A stretch of DNA of 36,657 bases, from positions 1 through 36,657 of the forward strand of contig JAPKDW010000011.1 of the NCBI GenBank assembly GCA_028822375.1. The letters run 5' to 3'. A program made the position numbers and the translations under genes. Below are positions 25,406-34,218 of the stretch, one piece after another; the stretch's first letter is position 1, and each line of letters starts with the position of its first letter. The notes beneath the pieces are model-generated. The model did no database searches, was not told the origin of the DNA, and worked only from the letters and a program-made list of their open reading frames with translations. This DNA comes from Opitutaceae bacterium. GTDB lineage: Bacteria > Verrucomicrobiota > Verrucomicrobiia > Opitutales > Opitutaceae.

Positions 25406-26167
25406 ATGAGCGCTACACTCGAAATCAAAAATCTTAACGTCAGCATCGGCGATAAGCAGATCATTAAAGACCTCAACCTAACGGTTCCTAAAGGCGAAGT
25501 TCATGCCATCATGGGTCCCAACGGTACCGGGAAAAGCACTTTGGCGAAAGCCTTGGCCGGCCACCCCGACTACCAGATCACTAGCGGAGATGCATTAATG
25601 GACGGCGAGTCCCTTCTAGACCTCGAAGTTGACGAGCGCTCGCGAGCCGGATTGTTCCTGGCGTTCCAATATCCAATGGAAATACCTGGAGTTTCGATCG
25701 CCAATTTCATCCGCGCCGCAAAGAAAGCCCGTCTTCCAAAAGGCGAAGACCTCAATGCCCCCGCCTTTTATAAAGAGCTCTACGCAATGATGGATATGCT
25801 CAAAATCGACCGCAAGTTCACCGCGCGTTCGATCAATGACGGATTTTCGGGTGGGGAAAAGAAACGCTGCGAAATTCTGCAATTGGCGATGCTCAATCCG
25901 AAATACGCGATCCTTGACGAAACCGATTCCGGCCTCGACATCGACGCGCTCAAAGTCGTTTCCGAAGGTGTGAACACACTCCGAGGAGACCATATGGGCG
26001 CTCTCATAATAACCCACTACCAACGTCTCCTCGATTACATCATACCCGATGCGGTTCATGTAATGTACGACGGCCGTATCGTTAAGAGCGGCGACAAGGA
26101 CCTGGCCCTCGAACTCGAGGCCAAGGGATACGATTGGGTAAAAGAACTCGCAAGCGACGCTGCCTAA
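25406..26167 (+). CDS. sufC: Fe-S cluster assembly ATPase SufC
   Basis: SufC is the soluble ABC ATPase of the SufBCD scaffold that builds Fe-S clusters. The 253-residue protein has Walker [10 protein letters not shown] (37-45), a Q-loop ([12 protein letters not shown]), the ABC signature FSGGEKKR (147-154) and Walker [15 protein letters not shown], all in the form peculiar to SufC. I chose ATG 25406; the frame extends 49 codons upstream inside the regulator gene, which is out-of-frame overlap. It follows the Fur-family gene by 10 bases and precedes sufB by 24. Confidence 0.97.
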   Translation: MSATLEIKNLNVSIGDKQIIKDLNLTVPKGEVHAIMGPNGTGKSTLAKALAGHPDYQITSGDALMDGESLLDLEVDERSRAGLFLAFQYPMEIPGVSIANFIRAAKKARLPKGEDLNAPAFYKELYAMMDMLKIDRKFTARSINDGFSGGEKKRCEILQLAMLNPKYAILDETDSGLDIDALKVVSEGVNTLRGDHMGALIITHYQRLLDYIIPDAVHVMYDGRIVKSGDKDLALELEAKGYDWVKELASDAA

Positions 26168-26191
26168 AACACTTAAACCTGTATTTATTAA

Positions 26192-27601
26192 ATGACAACA
26201 ACCGCCACACAACTCGACATAGACCGGGACAAGGGTAATTTCAAAGTCGAAGAATCCCACAAGTACGATGCAGGCATCGGCCTAAGCGAAGCCACGGTCG
26301 ACTACATCTGCGACGTCAAAGGCGAACCAGATTGGATTCGCGACTTCCGCAAGCGCGCTCTCAAAGTTTTCGAAGGCAAGCCAATGCCAACCCATTGGGC
26401 CAGCAAAGATCTCGAAAACATCGACTTCCAAAAAATCCGCTACTACCTAGCCGGTGATCAGCGGGCGAAGAGAAGCTGGGACGACGTTCCAGACGAAGTT
26501 AAAGCCACATTCGAACGTCTCGGCATTCCAGAAAACGAACGTAAATTTTTAGCGGGCGTCGAAGCTCAATTCGACTCGGAAGCAGCGTATTCAAATATCA
26601 AAGACGCCGTTGCCAAAGACGGGGTCATTTTCATGGGCAGCACGGATGCTCTCATGGAACATCCTGAAATCTTCAAAAAATGGTTCGGCAAGGTCATCCC
26701 TACCGGCGACAATAAATTCTCAGCCCTCAATAGCGCGGTTTTCTCAGGTGGGTCATTTATCTACATTCCTCCTGGCGTAAAAGTCAGTCACCCGCTGCAA
26801 GCCTACTTCCGCATAAACGCGGAAAATTTCGGCCAGTTCGAACGTACGCTAATCATTGCAGACGAAGGCTCGGAAGTAACCTACATGGAAGGTTGCACCG
26901 CTCCGAAATTCGATACCGCCACTTTGCATAGCGCAGTTGTCGAACTCGTTGCCATGCCCGGAGCCAAGATCGAATACATAACCGTCCAAAACTGGTCGAG
27001 TAATGTGTTCAACCTCGTCACGAAACGCGCCATCGCACACGAAAACGCAGTCGTCAAGTGGATCGATTGCAACATCGGATCGCGTCTCACGATGAAGTAC
27101 CCAGGAGTGGTCCTTAAAGGTCGAAAAGCCCGCGGCGAAGTGCTCAGCATCGCTCTTGCAAACGACGGCCAGCACCAAGACACCGGGGCCAAAATGATCC
27201 ACGCGGCTGACGAAACCACCAGTAACGTGATTTCCAAATCTATCAGCGTCGGCAAAGGTCGCTCGACCTATCGCGGACAAGTTCACATCCCCAAACACTT
27301 GAAGGGATGTAAGAACAACACCGAGTGTGACGCCCTTTTGATCAACTCCGAATCGCGCACCGATACTTACCCGGCCATAACGGTTCGCGGTGACAAGAAT
27401 TACGTACAGCACGAAGCCTCGGTTAGTAAAGTGTCTGCCGAGCAGATCTTCTACATGCAGCAACGCGGTCTAAGCGAAGCCGAGGCCATGAGCTTAAGCG
27501 TCAACGGATTCGTAAATGAACTAACACGCGAATTTCCAATGGAGTACAGCGTGGAATTGAAACGACTCATCGAACTCGAAATGGAAGGTTCCGTAGGTTA
27601 A
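26192..27601 (+). CDS. sufB: Fe-S cluster assembly scaffold SufB
   Basis: SufB is the cluster-building subunit of the SufBC2D complex. The 469-residue protein ends in the right-handed beta-helix typical of the family, with [27 protein letters not shown], the [17 protein letters not shown] strand and the [10 protein letters not shown] motif whose Cys379 corresponds to the essential cysteine of E. coli SufB (C405). The following [20 protein letters not shown] is also diagnostic. It is complete and in frame with a normal ATG; no sign of decay. Confidence 0.98.
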   Translation: MTTTATQLDIDRDKGNFKVEESHKYDAGIGLSEATVDYICDVKGEPDWIRDFRKRALKVFEGKPMPTHWASKDLENIDFQKIRYYLAGDQRAKRSWDDVPDEVKATFERLGIPENERKFLAGVEAQFDSEAAYSNIKDAVAKDGVIFMGSTDALMEHPEIFKKWFGKVIPTGDNKFSALNSAVFSGGSFIYIPPGVKVSHPLQAYFRINAENFGQFERTLIIADEGSEVTYMEGCTAPKFDTATLHSAVVELVAMPGAKIEYITVQNWSSNVFNLVTKRAIAHENAVVKWIDCNIGSRLTMKYPGVVLKGRKARGEVLSIALANDGQHQDTGAKMIHAADETTSNVISKSISVGKGRSTYRGQVHIPKHLKGCKNNTECDALLINSESRTDTYPAITVRGDKNYVQHEASVSKVSAEQIFYMQQRGLSEAEAMSLSVNGFVNELTREFPMEYSVELKRLIELEMEGSVG

Positions 27602-27645
27602 AAACGCTACGCATCAACCGAATCAAAATTTCAAATACGTTTAAA

Positions 27646-28989
27646 GTGAGTTCACTAACAGAAGACATTCCTATGGAAGCCAAGCAGGGCGCAAACGAAT
27701 CAATCCGATTCGAATTCCAAAACCATATCGACCAACTGAATACAGCCCCCGAATGGTGGCAGACATTCAAAAGCCAGTCATTCGAGTCCTACTCGAATGC
27801 TCCGCTGCCTGGTCGATCCGATGAAAACTGGCGTTTCGCCAATCGAAAAGGACTGAGCCTCGATACGTTTGACTTCGGACCGAAAAACCTACCGGCCACC
27901 ACCGATTCGCTCGTCGAGCAATCCGACCTCACCAGCGCTCAATCCGGAAGATTGGTATTCGCGGACAACCAAACTCTAGCCTACAATCAAGCGTCTCAAG
28001 AACTTCAGGACAAGGGCGTCATCTGGAGCAGCTTGCAAGATGCTCTCGTTCATCATAGCGACCTGCTGAAAGATTATTTCATGAAGCAGGACATCGATCT
28101 CGGTTCCGAGAAATTTGCCCACCTACACTCGGCATTCGTCGCCAATGGAGCTCTTTTATACATCCCTAAAGGGGTCGAAATCGAAGCTCCATTTTGTTGT
28201 TACAATTGGGTTGATGCGCAGGACGGAGCTATTTTCCCGCACATGTTGGTAATCGCCGAGGAATTCTCGAAAGTATCCATCGCTGAAGCTCACCTGTCGG
28301 CAGGAAACGAACCCGCCCTCTCTTGCGGAGTAACTCACCTCTTCGCCGGAGTCGGAGCGAAAATCGACTACACGCTTATTCAAAATTTCAACGAACAGAC
28401 GCTGGGATTCCAAATCAACTCGAATATCGCTGGCAAGGATTCCGAGGTTAAGATGAACAGCGTTAACATAGGCTGTCATCACTACCGCTCGGAAACTCAT
28501 GGGCAGATCAAAGGATCCGGAGCTCATGTCGATATGCGCTCGTTAGCCCTTGTCGATGCCGACCAGGAAATCGATCAACGCACCTTGCAAACTCACTCCG
28601 CGCCGCACACGACTTCCAATCTGCTTTTCAAAAACGCTCTTATGCAGAACGCCAAGACGATTTTCTCTGGATTGATCAAAGTCGATGAATGCGCTCAGCT
28701 AACCGATGCTTATCAGACAAACCGGAATCTCCTACTAAGCAACACAGCGGAAGCCAACTCGCTTCCCGGGTTGGAGATTGAGGCCAACGACGTAAAATGC
28801 AGTCACGGAGCCACCACTAGCGAAATCCAAGACGAAGAGATTTTCTACATGCTTGCTCGCGGCATTCCAAAGGAAGCTGCCCAAGAACTAATCGTCTACG
28901 GCTTTTTCGAAGAAATCCTCGACTGCATTAAAGACGGGAAGCTCGCTGAAACCGCTCGGATAATCATTCGCGAAAAATTCAAAGCTTAG
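27646..28989 (+). CDS. sufD: Fe-S cluster assembly protein SufD
   Basis: SufD is the SufB paralogue that completes the SufBC2D scaffold. The 447-residue protein has an N-terminal helical region with PLPGRSDENWRFAN, a beta-helix core (ALLYIPKGVEIEAPFCCYNW), and the C-terminal NDVKCSHGATTSEIQDEEIF containing the histidine equivalent to E. coli H360, a cluster-forming residue at the SufB-SufD interface. It starts at a GTG, with an ATG nine codons later as an alternative. Confidence 0.96.
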   Translation: MSSLTEDIPMEAKQGANESIRFEFQNHIDQLNTAPEWWQTFKSQSFESYSNAPLPGRSDENWRFANRKGLSLDTFDFGPKNLPATTDSLVEQSDLTSAQSGRLVFADNQTLAYNQASQELQDKGVIWSSLQDALVHHSDLLKDYFMKQDIDLGSEKFAHLHSAFVANGALLYIPKGVEIEAPFCCYNWVDAQDGAIFPHMLVIAEEFSKVSIAEAHLSAGNEPALSCGVTHLFAGVGAKIDYTLIQNFNEQTLGFQINSNIAGKDSEVKMNSVNIGCHHYRSETHGQIKGSGAHVDMRSLALVDADQEIDQRTLQTHSAPHTTSNLLFKNALMQNAKTIFSGLIKVDECAQLTDAYQTNRNLLLSNTAEANSLPGLEIEANDVKCSHGATTSEIQDEEIFYMLARGIPKEAAQELIVYGFFEEILDCIKDGKLAETARIIIREKFKA

Positions 28990-29019
28990 TCCACCTCGCC
29001 AGAATCTACAATTTGTCCT

Positions 29020-29586
29020 ATGTCTGAAGAGTCACAAGAACGCAGTCTCACACGCGAAGTCCAAGCCGTCCAAATACCAAGCGGCGACCCTGTTGAACTT
29101 CCCGCGCTCACCAAAGTACAGATCACACAGCAATTAGGCGGTAGTTACACGGTAATGACGCCCTATGGCCTCGCCCGAATCGACGGGAACGACGCTGATG
29201 CGCTAGGCGCTGACCTCGTGGCCGAGCAATCCGCAGCGACCGAAACGAAAGCGACTCTTCCAACAGGCGAAGAACCCGACGAAGAAGCCATCTGGCAACA
29301 GCTCAAAAACGTGTACGATCCGGAAATACCGGTAAATATTGTCGATCTCGGACTCGTCTACTCGCTTTCCGTCGATCCCAGCGAAAATGGCGGCCATCGA
29401 GTTAACGTGCAGATGACGCTTACCGCTCCCGGCTGCGGCATGGGTCCCGCAATCGCCGAAGATGCGAAGAGTAAGGTTGTCCTCGTCCCTGGAGTTGACG
29501 AAGCCGAAGTCAATCTCACCTGGGAACCTGCCTGGGACCAGAGCATGATCAGCGAAGAAGGCCGCATGATCCTCGGACTCGTTTAA
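29020..29586 (+). CDS. sufT: SUF system maturation protein SufT (MIP18/DUF59 domain)
   Basis: SufT is an Fe-S maturation factor with a DUF59 (MIP18/PaaD-like) domain at about residues 88-175. DPEIPVNIVDLGLVYSL and the TAPGCGMGPAIAEDAKSKV segment with Cys139 are the family hallmarks. Before it is a roughly 80-residue N-terminal part with QQLGGSYTVMTPYGLARID, the extension found in SufT and not in the simplest MIP18 proteins. It follows sufD by 30 bases. No cysteine desulfurase (SufS) or SufE/SufU appears here, although those usually accompany SufBCD. Confidence 0.92.
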   Translation: MSEESQERSLTREVQAVQIPSGDPVELPALTKVQITQQLGGSYTVMTPYGLARIDGNDADALGADLVAEQSAATETKATLPTGEEPDEEAIWQQLKNVYDPEIPVNIVDLGLVYSLSVDPSENGGHRVNVQMTLTAPGCGMGPAIAEDAKSKVVLVPGVDEAEVNLTWEPAWDQSMISEEGRMILGLV

Positions 29587-29604
29587 TCGGTTAAACGCGT
29601 CCTC

Positions 29605-29639
29605 CACGAAATCAAAGGTTTATCAATTTCGTGTATATT
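29605..29639 (+). promoter_or_regulatory. Inverted repeat next to a possible -10 box before clpP
   Basis: Eight-base arms CACGAAAT and ATTTCGTG (29605-29612, 29626-29633) enclose 13 bases and run straight into TATATT (29634-29639), a good -10 hexamer about 93 bases before clpP. No U run follows, so an operator or transcript-leader hairpin is more likely than a terminator. A second palindrome, GTTTAA-TCGG-TTAAAC (29581-29596), covers the sufT stop codon. Confidence 0.45.
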
Positions 29640-29732
29640 GCTGGGATTCGTGCTCACGTGCGAATTTCACATTGAATTTCTAGCCAATCCGTACTTGCTA
29701 GGTTCTGCGTCAAATAAACCTTACGAATTTTT

Positions 29733-30311
29733 ATGCCCGACAAAGACGAAAAGCCCGCCGATACTCCAGTAGCATCGATGCTCCAAAAGAAGTTCCTTGC
29801 GGAACGCAAAATCTTCCTCTGGGGAGAAGTTTCCGATGAATCCGCAAAAGACATCACGGAAAGACTACTTTTCCTAGAAGCCGATGCTCCTGGAAAAGAC
29901 ATCACTTTCTACATCAACACGCCGGGCGGATCGATCACCGCGGGCATGGCCATCTACGACACGATCAAGTTGATCTCCTCCGAGGTTTCCGTAATCGTCA
30001 CAGGCATGGCCGCATCGATGGGATCGATTCTCCTTTCCGCTCCGAGCAAAGGAAACCGCTACCTGTATCCGCATTCATACGTCATGATTCACCAGCCGCT
30101 CATCGCTGGCCAACTCCGTGGTCCCGCAGTGGATATACACATCCACGCTCAGTACCTCGAACAATTGAGAGCTCGCCTCAATCTCATTTTGGCAAGCGCA
30201 TCCGGACAACCTCTGGAAAAGATCGAACAGGATACCGACCGTGATTTCTATCTTACAGCCGAAGAAGCGATCGAATACGGCCTCGCCGACAAGATCGTAG
30301 AATCAATCTAG
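29733..30311 (+). CDS. clpP: ATP-dependent Clp protease proteolytic subunit
   Basis: ClpP forms the barrel-shaped peptidase fed by ClpX/ClpA-type ATPases in the cytoplasm. The 192-residue protein has the catalytic triad S95 (TGMAASMGS), H120 (YVMIHQP) and D171 (DTDRDF), the INTPGGSITAGMAIYDTI handle-to-oxyanion segment and a C-terminal YGLADKIVES. Its short N-terminus carries no extended propeptide. clpX is not adjacent. Its context (after sufT, before a strong terminator) suggests its own transcription unit. This is a conventional cytoplasmic ClpP, distinct from the exported ClpP-class protein at 4.7-6.2 kb. Confidence 0.96.
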   Translation: MPDKDEKPADTPVASMLQKKFLAERKIFLWGEVSDESAKDITERLLFLEADAPGKDITFYINTPGGSITAGMAIYDTIKLISSEVSVIVTGMAASMGSILLSAPSKGNRYLYPHSYVMIHQPLIAGQLRGPAVDIHIHAQYLEQLRARLNLILASASGQPLEKIEQDTDRDFYLTAEEAIEYGLADKIVESI

Positions 30312-30333
30312 TCTCAACTTTAGGACTCGAAAC

Positions 30334-30393
30334 AAAGAGTCTGTTTGCAAGCGGTTCCCCTAAAAGGATCGCAAGCAAACAGGCTCTTTTTTT
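30334..30393 (+). terminator. Strong intrinsic terminator of clpP
   Basis: A long stem (AAAGAGTCTGTTTGC pairing with GCAAACAGGCTCTTT, two adjacent arms extended by further partial pairing) with a roughly 20-base loop ends in a run of seven T at 30387-30393, 22 bases past the clpP stop codon. It lies between converging units and may serve crcB in reverse only weakly. Confidence 0.9.
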
Positions 30394-30485
30394 ACGCAAA
30401 CGCTTTTCGTTTCGGCCAAAAATCGCTTAACCCTTAACATTACAACGTTGTACTCTAAAAGGTTACCAATCTTCAAATAGCAATA

Positions 30486-30872
30486 TTAACGAAACAAGGT
30501 TTGTCCGAGTTTGAATCCTATGAATACGGATATAATACAGCAAAGGACGCTTACGATGGCATTGATTGCCGCCAATCCCCAACTCCCCATTTGCATCAAC
30601 TTGAGCGTTTGAAGACTAAAAGCGGAAAACGTCGTAAATCCCCCCATCATGCCCGCGCTGAGTAAAAGCGGTAGCGTAGCGTCTCCGCCCCATGAGAACC
30701 GTTCGAACCCAGGCGTAATGAAACCTATCGCAAAAGAACCCACGGTGTTAACCAAAAGGATCGCCAGCGGAAAATCGACTTCTACCTTCCGGTTGATCCA
30801 AACCACCGAGAGATAGCGAAGGCTCCCTCCAACAAAACTCCCCAAACCGACTATTAGCGCGGCTTTGATCAT
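30486..30872 (-). CDS. crcB: Fluoride channel CrcB/FluC
   Basis: FluC proteins are small dimeric channels that export toxic fluoride. The 128-residue protein has four hydrophobic helices, the GGSLRYL start, the NTVGSFAIGF helix-break and the signature GGFTTFSAFS, whose central Phe/Thr lines the fluoride pore. Its ATG overlaps the amidase stop (ATGA), so it is co-translated with that gene. I saw no fluoride riboswitch, consistent with its place at the end of an infC-led operon. Confidence 0.95.
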   Translation of the reverse strand: MIKAALIVGLGSFVGGSLRYLSVVWINRKVEVDFPLAILLVNTVGSFAIGFITPGFERFSWGGDATLPLLLSAGMMGGFTTFSAFSLQTLKLMQMGSWGLAAINAIVSVLCCIISVFIGFKLGQTLFR

Positions 30873-31975
30873 GATCTCTTTTCTCCTTCGCGAGATTTTG
30901 CAAAATCACCCAAGGACCTAGCCAACGAATCCGCCAACTTCTGACGATATACCGGTGTATTTAAAAGAAGCGCTTCCTTGTCATTCGAAACGAACCCGCA
31001 TTCGACCAAAACCCCAGGACATTCCAATCCCTTTAGCACCTTGAACCGTGCTCGCTTAAAGCCACGATCCACTCGCTGCAGGTCATCAATCAATTGTTTG
31101 TGGATTCGGAAACCTAATTCGAAATTTAGCGAGTCGAATGCATTGCCAGGCCAGCGTTGAGCATCGTCGCCTGCTTTTCGATCGTTCGTCGAAACTGCTC
31201 CAGGCGAAGTCAAAATGTACGATTCCAATCCCATCGCGTCCGGATTCAGCGCTGCATTAAAGTGAACGCTCACAAAAAGCCCCGCATTCGAATGATTCGC
31301 AATCTTCGAGCGTTCTTCCAACGGAACCAATCGATCGTCATATCGCGTCAATACTACTTTGTATCCTTGATCCTCAAGCAACGACTGCAGCCTCATCGAC
31401 ACATCCAAGTTCAGGTCTTTTTCCAACAAGCCCAAAGAATCGTTGGTCGTTCCTTTTTCAGATCCACCGTGCCCCGGATCAATTACAATCACGTTTGAGC
31501 GAAGCGTTCCGGCTACTGGCATCATCGCTGGAGCCAGCGTGCTTTCAAAATCGGAATCGCTGAGCGCCAAAATCCCTGTACGGCGACTAAAGGCCTCGTT
31601 CAAAAATAGAACCGCCCCATCCAACTCCGCTTTCCGACTCCCATCAGTCAGCGTCAATACTCGCTCACCTCGCGTTACTTGCCAATGATCGTCGTCAATT
31701 CGCTTTGCAACTGCTCCAACATGCTTCGCCTGTCTAACGATGCCCGCTAGCCAAGGCGGCTTAGGCTTAACAAGCGGTTCCGTCGGTTTGGGCTTAACCA
31801 CAGGAACAGGTTCGGAAACCGGTTCTGATTTGACGACCGTTCCTAATTCGCCGCTTCCCTCCGAATCCACTGATGGACCCGAGGGCGTTTGACAGGAAGT
31901 CAGAAAGACAAACCAGGACGCAACAACGAGCAAACGTGTGCGCTTGCTAAAAGGCGTCCCAAGTATCCGTGCCAC
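30869..31975 (-). CDS. N-acetylmuramoyl-L-alanine amidase, lipoprotein (Amidase_3)
   Basis: This is a peptidoglycan amidase that cuts the bond between MurNAc and the stem peptide. A lipobox (VFLTSC, Cys28) implies membrane anchoring. A Pro/Lys/Glu-rich spacer (about 45-75) and a roughly 80-residue module follow. The Amidase_3 domain (about 160-358) has zinc ligands H169 (DPGHGG), E185 (LLEKDLNL) and H238 (SVHFNA), plus the catalytic Glu325 in LVECGF. It has 368 residues from a GTG start. The gene is 29 bases after infC and overlaps crcB by 4 bases. Confidence 0.93.
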   Translation of the reverse strand: MARILGTPFSKRTRLLVVASWFVFLTSCQTPSGPSVDSEGSGELGTVVKSEPVSEPVPVVKPKPTEPLVKPKPPWLAGIVRQAKHVGAVAKRIDDDHWQVTRGERVLTLTDGSRKAELDGAVLFLNEAFSRRTGILALSDSDFESTLAPAMMPVAGTLRSNVIVIDPGHGGSEKGTTNDSLGLLEKDLNLDVSMRLQSLLEDQGYKVVLTRYDDRLVPLEERSKIANHSNAGLFVSVHFNAALNPDAMGLESYILTSPGAVSTNDRKAGDDAQRWPGNAFDSLNFELGFRIHKQLIDDLQRVDRGFKRARFKVLKGLECPGVLVECGFVSNDKEALLLNTPVYRQKLADSLARSLGDFAKSREGEKRS

Positions 31976-32004
31976 GTTTTTAAAAGGTTCGAGACCTAAA
32001 AGGT

Positions 32005-32667
32005 TTACTCGGACTTCGCTTCCTCTTCGTCGTTATCTTCGTCTTCCTCTTCGTCGTCCAGTTCTTCTGGCTCGGGCTCATCGGAAGCGTGAGTACTGTA
32101 TTTAGGCTTTCGCTTGTTCGCCGGTAATGGCGAGAGCATTACGTTGATATTACGCCCTACTAATCTAGGAGTATTGTCAGCCGTAGCCATATGATCGAGA
32201 TCCTTAATCGCTCGACCAATCGTATCGTATCCAATTTCCGTATGAGCCATTTCGCGACCGCGAAATGAAAGCGTCAATTTAACCTTGTTGCCCTTGTCGA
32301 GGAATTGCTCCGCTCGACGCAACTTCGTCATAAAATCGTGCACGTCAACGCGAGGACGGAATTTCACTTCCTTCGTCTTGCTCGAACTGCCCTTGCTATC
32401 CTTAGCCTTCTTCTGCTGCTCGTAGACGTATTTGCCGAAATCCATGATTCGACAAACCGGCGGTCTTGCATTGCCGGCAACTTCAACCAAATCCAAACCT
32501 GCTTCTTGAGCAATGGACAGGGCCTCTTTTGTATCCATGAGCCCAACTTGATTTCCGTCAGGTCCAACAACTCGGATCTTTGGGACGCGAATTCGATGAT
32601 TGCGTCGTATGCTTGCGAATGGATCTGGCTTTCTAGGCGGTCTCCGTTTACCTCGTGGTCTTGGCAT
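32005..32667 (-). CDS. infC: Translation initiation factor IF-3
   Basis: IF-3 binds the 30S subunit and checks the start codon and initiator tRNA. The 220-residue protein has an N-domain with NHRIRVPKIRVVGPDGNQVG, a basic linker, and a C-domain with VKLTLSFRGREMAH, followed by an unusually long acidic tail (last about 30 residues almost all Asp/Glu). The start is an ordinary ATG, not the AUU found in enterobacteria, and there is no strong ribosome-binding site. The usual partners rpmI and rplT are absent; an amidase follows instead. Confidence 0.96.
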   Translation of the reverse strand: MPRPRGKRRPPRKPDPFASIRRNHRIRVPKIRVVGPDGNQVGLMDTKEALSIAQEAGLDLVEVAGNARPPVCRIMDFGKYVYEQQKKAKDSKGSSSKTKEVKFRPRVDVHDFMTKLRRAEQFLDKGNKVKLTLSFRGREMAHTEIGYDTIGRAIKDLDHMATADNTPRLVGRNINVMLSPLPANKRKPKYSTHASDEPEPEELDDEEEDEDNDEEEAKSE

Positions 32668-32809
32668 TAATTCAGTTTATAATTCTGTTAGCTGGATACG
32701 ATATTCCGAAGCTTATCTTTCAAAAATACGGCCATATCAACTCTTTTCCTGGGGTAGATGCAAAAGTTCGCATTGCGAACGAAAGGGAATTCAAAATCAG
32801 TCATTAAAA

Positions 32810-33187
32810 TCAAACGCTGAAACTCTCGCCGCATGAGCAGCTGGAAGTCGCGTTGGGGTTGCTGAATTTAAATCCACCGGATATCAGAGCACTCGAGTAG
32901 TCAAGCTGAGTTCCCTTCAAATACAAAGCGCTCTTGCTGTCGACGACTACGTCAGCATCGCCAAACCGAACCAGGATATCGCCTTTTCTAGCATTTGAGA
33001 CGAACTTCATCTTATATGAGAGTCCATTGCATCCACCTCCCGATATTCCCACCCGCAAAAACGAGCTTTCCGTCTCTCGCTCCATGAGAGCCGACACTTT
33101 TCCGGTCGCTGAATCGGTCAATTTAATCAACCGCTCATCGCCTTGCCGTACCCCCTCGGGCAAATTGTCTTTTAATGCAACCATCAC
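32810..33187 (-). CDS. A-type Fe-S carrier (IscA/SufA/ErpA family)
   Basis: A-type carriers receive Fe-S clusters from the scaffold and deliver them to target proteins. The 125-residue protein has the three conserved cysteines C53 (SGGGCNGLSY), C117 and C119 (SSCSCGES) in the required C-x(63)-C-x-C order, and the GISGGGC and GGFKFSNPNA segments. It is the only A-type carrier in the window and is 4 kb from the suf genes. The start is a GTG at 33185-33187 or the next-codon ATG; GGATGAGG lies just upstream. Which of IscA, SufA or ErpA it equals cannot be decided here. Confidence 0.93.
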   Translation of the reverse strand: MMVALKDNLPEGVRQGDERLIKLTDSATGKVSALMERETESSFLRVGISGGGCNGLSYKMKFVSNARKGDILVRFGDADVVVDSKSALYLKGTQLDYSSALISGGFKFSNPNATSSCSCGESFSV

Positions 33188-33276
33188 CTCATCCGTAATA
33201 TCCCCAGGATTATTGTAGAATCAAGCTAATCCGCCTGTTTTCAGAAGCCTCTCCCCATTAGTTCGTATAAAACCTC

Positions 33277-34215
33277 CTAAACGATCGACGAACGTTTCGA
33301 AAGCTGGATCGCAAGTCGAATCGCCCGAATAAAGCTCTGATGCGAGGCCGTGCCGGTTCCCGCGATATCGTAGCCCGTTCCGTGATCCGGACTCGTCCGC
33401 GTATGCCGAAGCCCCAAAGTAACATTCACCGCCTTATCGAATTCAACCGCCTTCAATGGCGCCAAACCCTGATCGTGGTAAAGAGCAACCACCACATCGA
33501 ATTCTCCATTCAATGCCCGGTAAAACAAGGTATCTCCAGGCAGACAATCGCTCAATCCCGGAATTGATTCACGCAACTGCGCTATCAATGGATTGAAAAT
33601 CGCCACTTCCTCGCTCCCAAGCAGGCCGTCCTCGCCAGCATGCGGATTCAAACCGCAAACGCCGATACGCGGATTCTTACTTCCCATTCTCGTCGCCAAG
33701 TCATGTGCGCGATCGATCGCCTTAGTAAGACACGACTCCGTCAAATGATACGCAACCGTAGCCAAAGGAATATGCCAGGTCGCCAAAACGACTTTCAATT
33801 TTTCTCCCACGAACCCCATCGTTGGAGATCCACCCCAATGACTCGCGAAAAACTCGGTTTGTCCCGGATGGGAAAAGCCAACCTCAGCGCAACGAGACTT
33901 CGATATTGGCCCAGTAGCCACTCCGTTAAACTCTCCAAGAGAGCAACCTCGAGCCGCTCGCTCCATAGCCTCTAAAGCGATCTTCGAACTCTCTGGGCTA
34001 GGCTTGCCTACTTCGCAATGCACGCTTGGCAACCCTACGGCGATTGACTCGACTTCAAAGGGACAAGCCTTAACCGCTTCATCCAACCAATAGCCTGGTC
34101 CGATAAGCGACAAATGCGCCTCATCCTCCTGCATCTCCGATAGGCACTTGATAATCAGCTCCGGCCCAACTCCGGCCGGATCGCCGCAAGTAATCGCTAA
34201 CCTGGGTTTCTCCAT
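33277..34215 (-). CDS. pdxA: 4-hydroxythreonine-4-phosphate dehydrogenase
   Basis: PdxA catalyses an NAD-dependent step of de novo pyridoxal phosphate synthesis. The 312-residue protein has the opening AITCGDPAGVGPELI, the FSHPGQTEF segment, and the three metal-binding histidine regions LATWHIPLA, GLNPHAGEDG and ALYHDQGLAPLK. The C-terminal GTGYDIAGTG is also typical. It starts 3 bases after lpxA ends and is the last gene of the aroB-led group. Confidence 0.96.
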   Translation of the reverse strand: MEKPRLAITCGDPAGVGPELIIKCLSEMQEDEAHLSLIGPGYWLDEAVKACPFEVESIAVGLPSVHCEVGKPSPESSKIALEAMERAARGCSLGEFNGVATGPISKSRCAEVGFSHPGQTEFFASHWGGSPTMGFVGEKLKVVLATWHIPLATVAYHLTESCLTKAIDRAHDLATRMGSKNPRIGVCGLNPHAGEDGLLGSEEVAIFNPLIAQLRESIPGLSDCLPGDTLFYRALNGEFDVVVALYHDQGLAPLKAVEFDKAVNVTLGLRHTRTSPDHGTGYDIAGTGTASHQSFIRAIRLAIQLSKRSSIV

Positions 34216-34218
34216 ACT

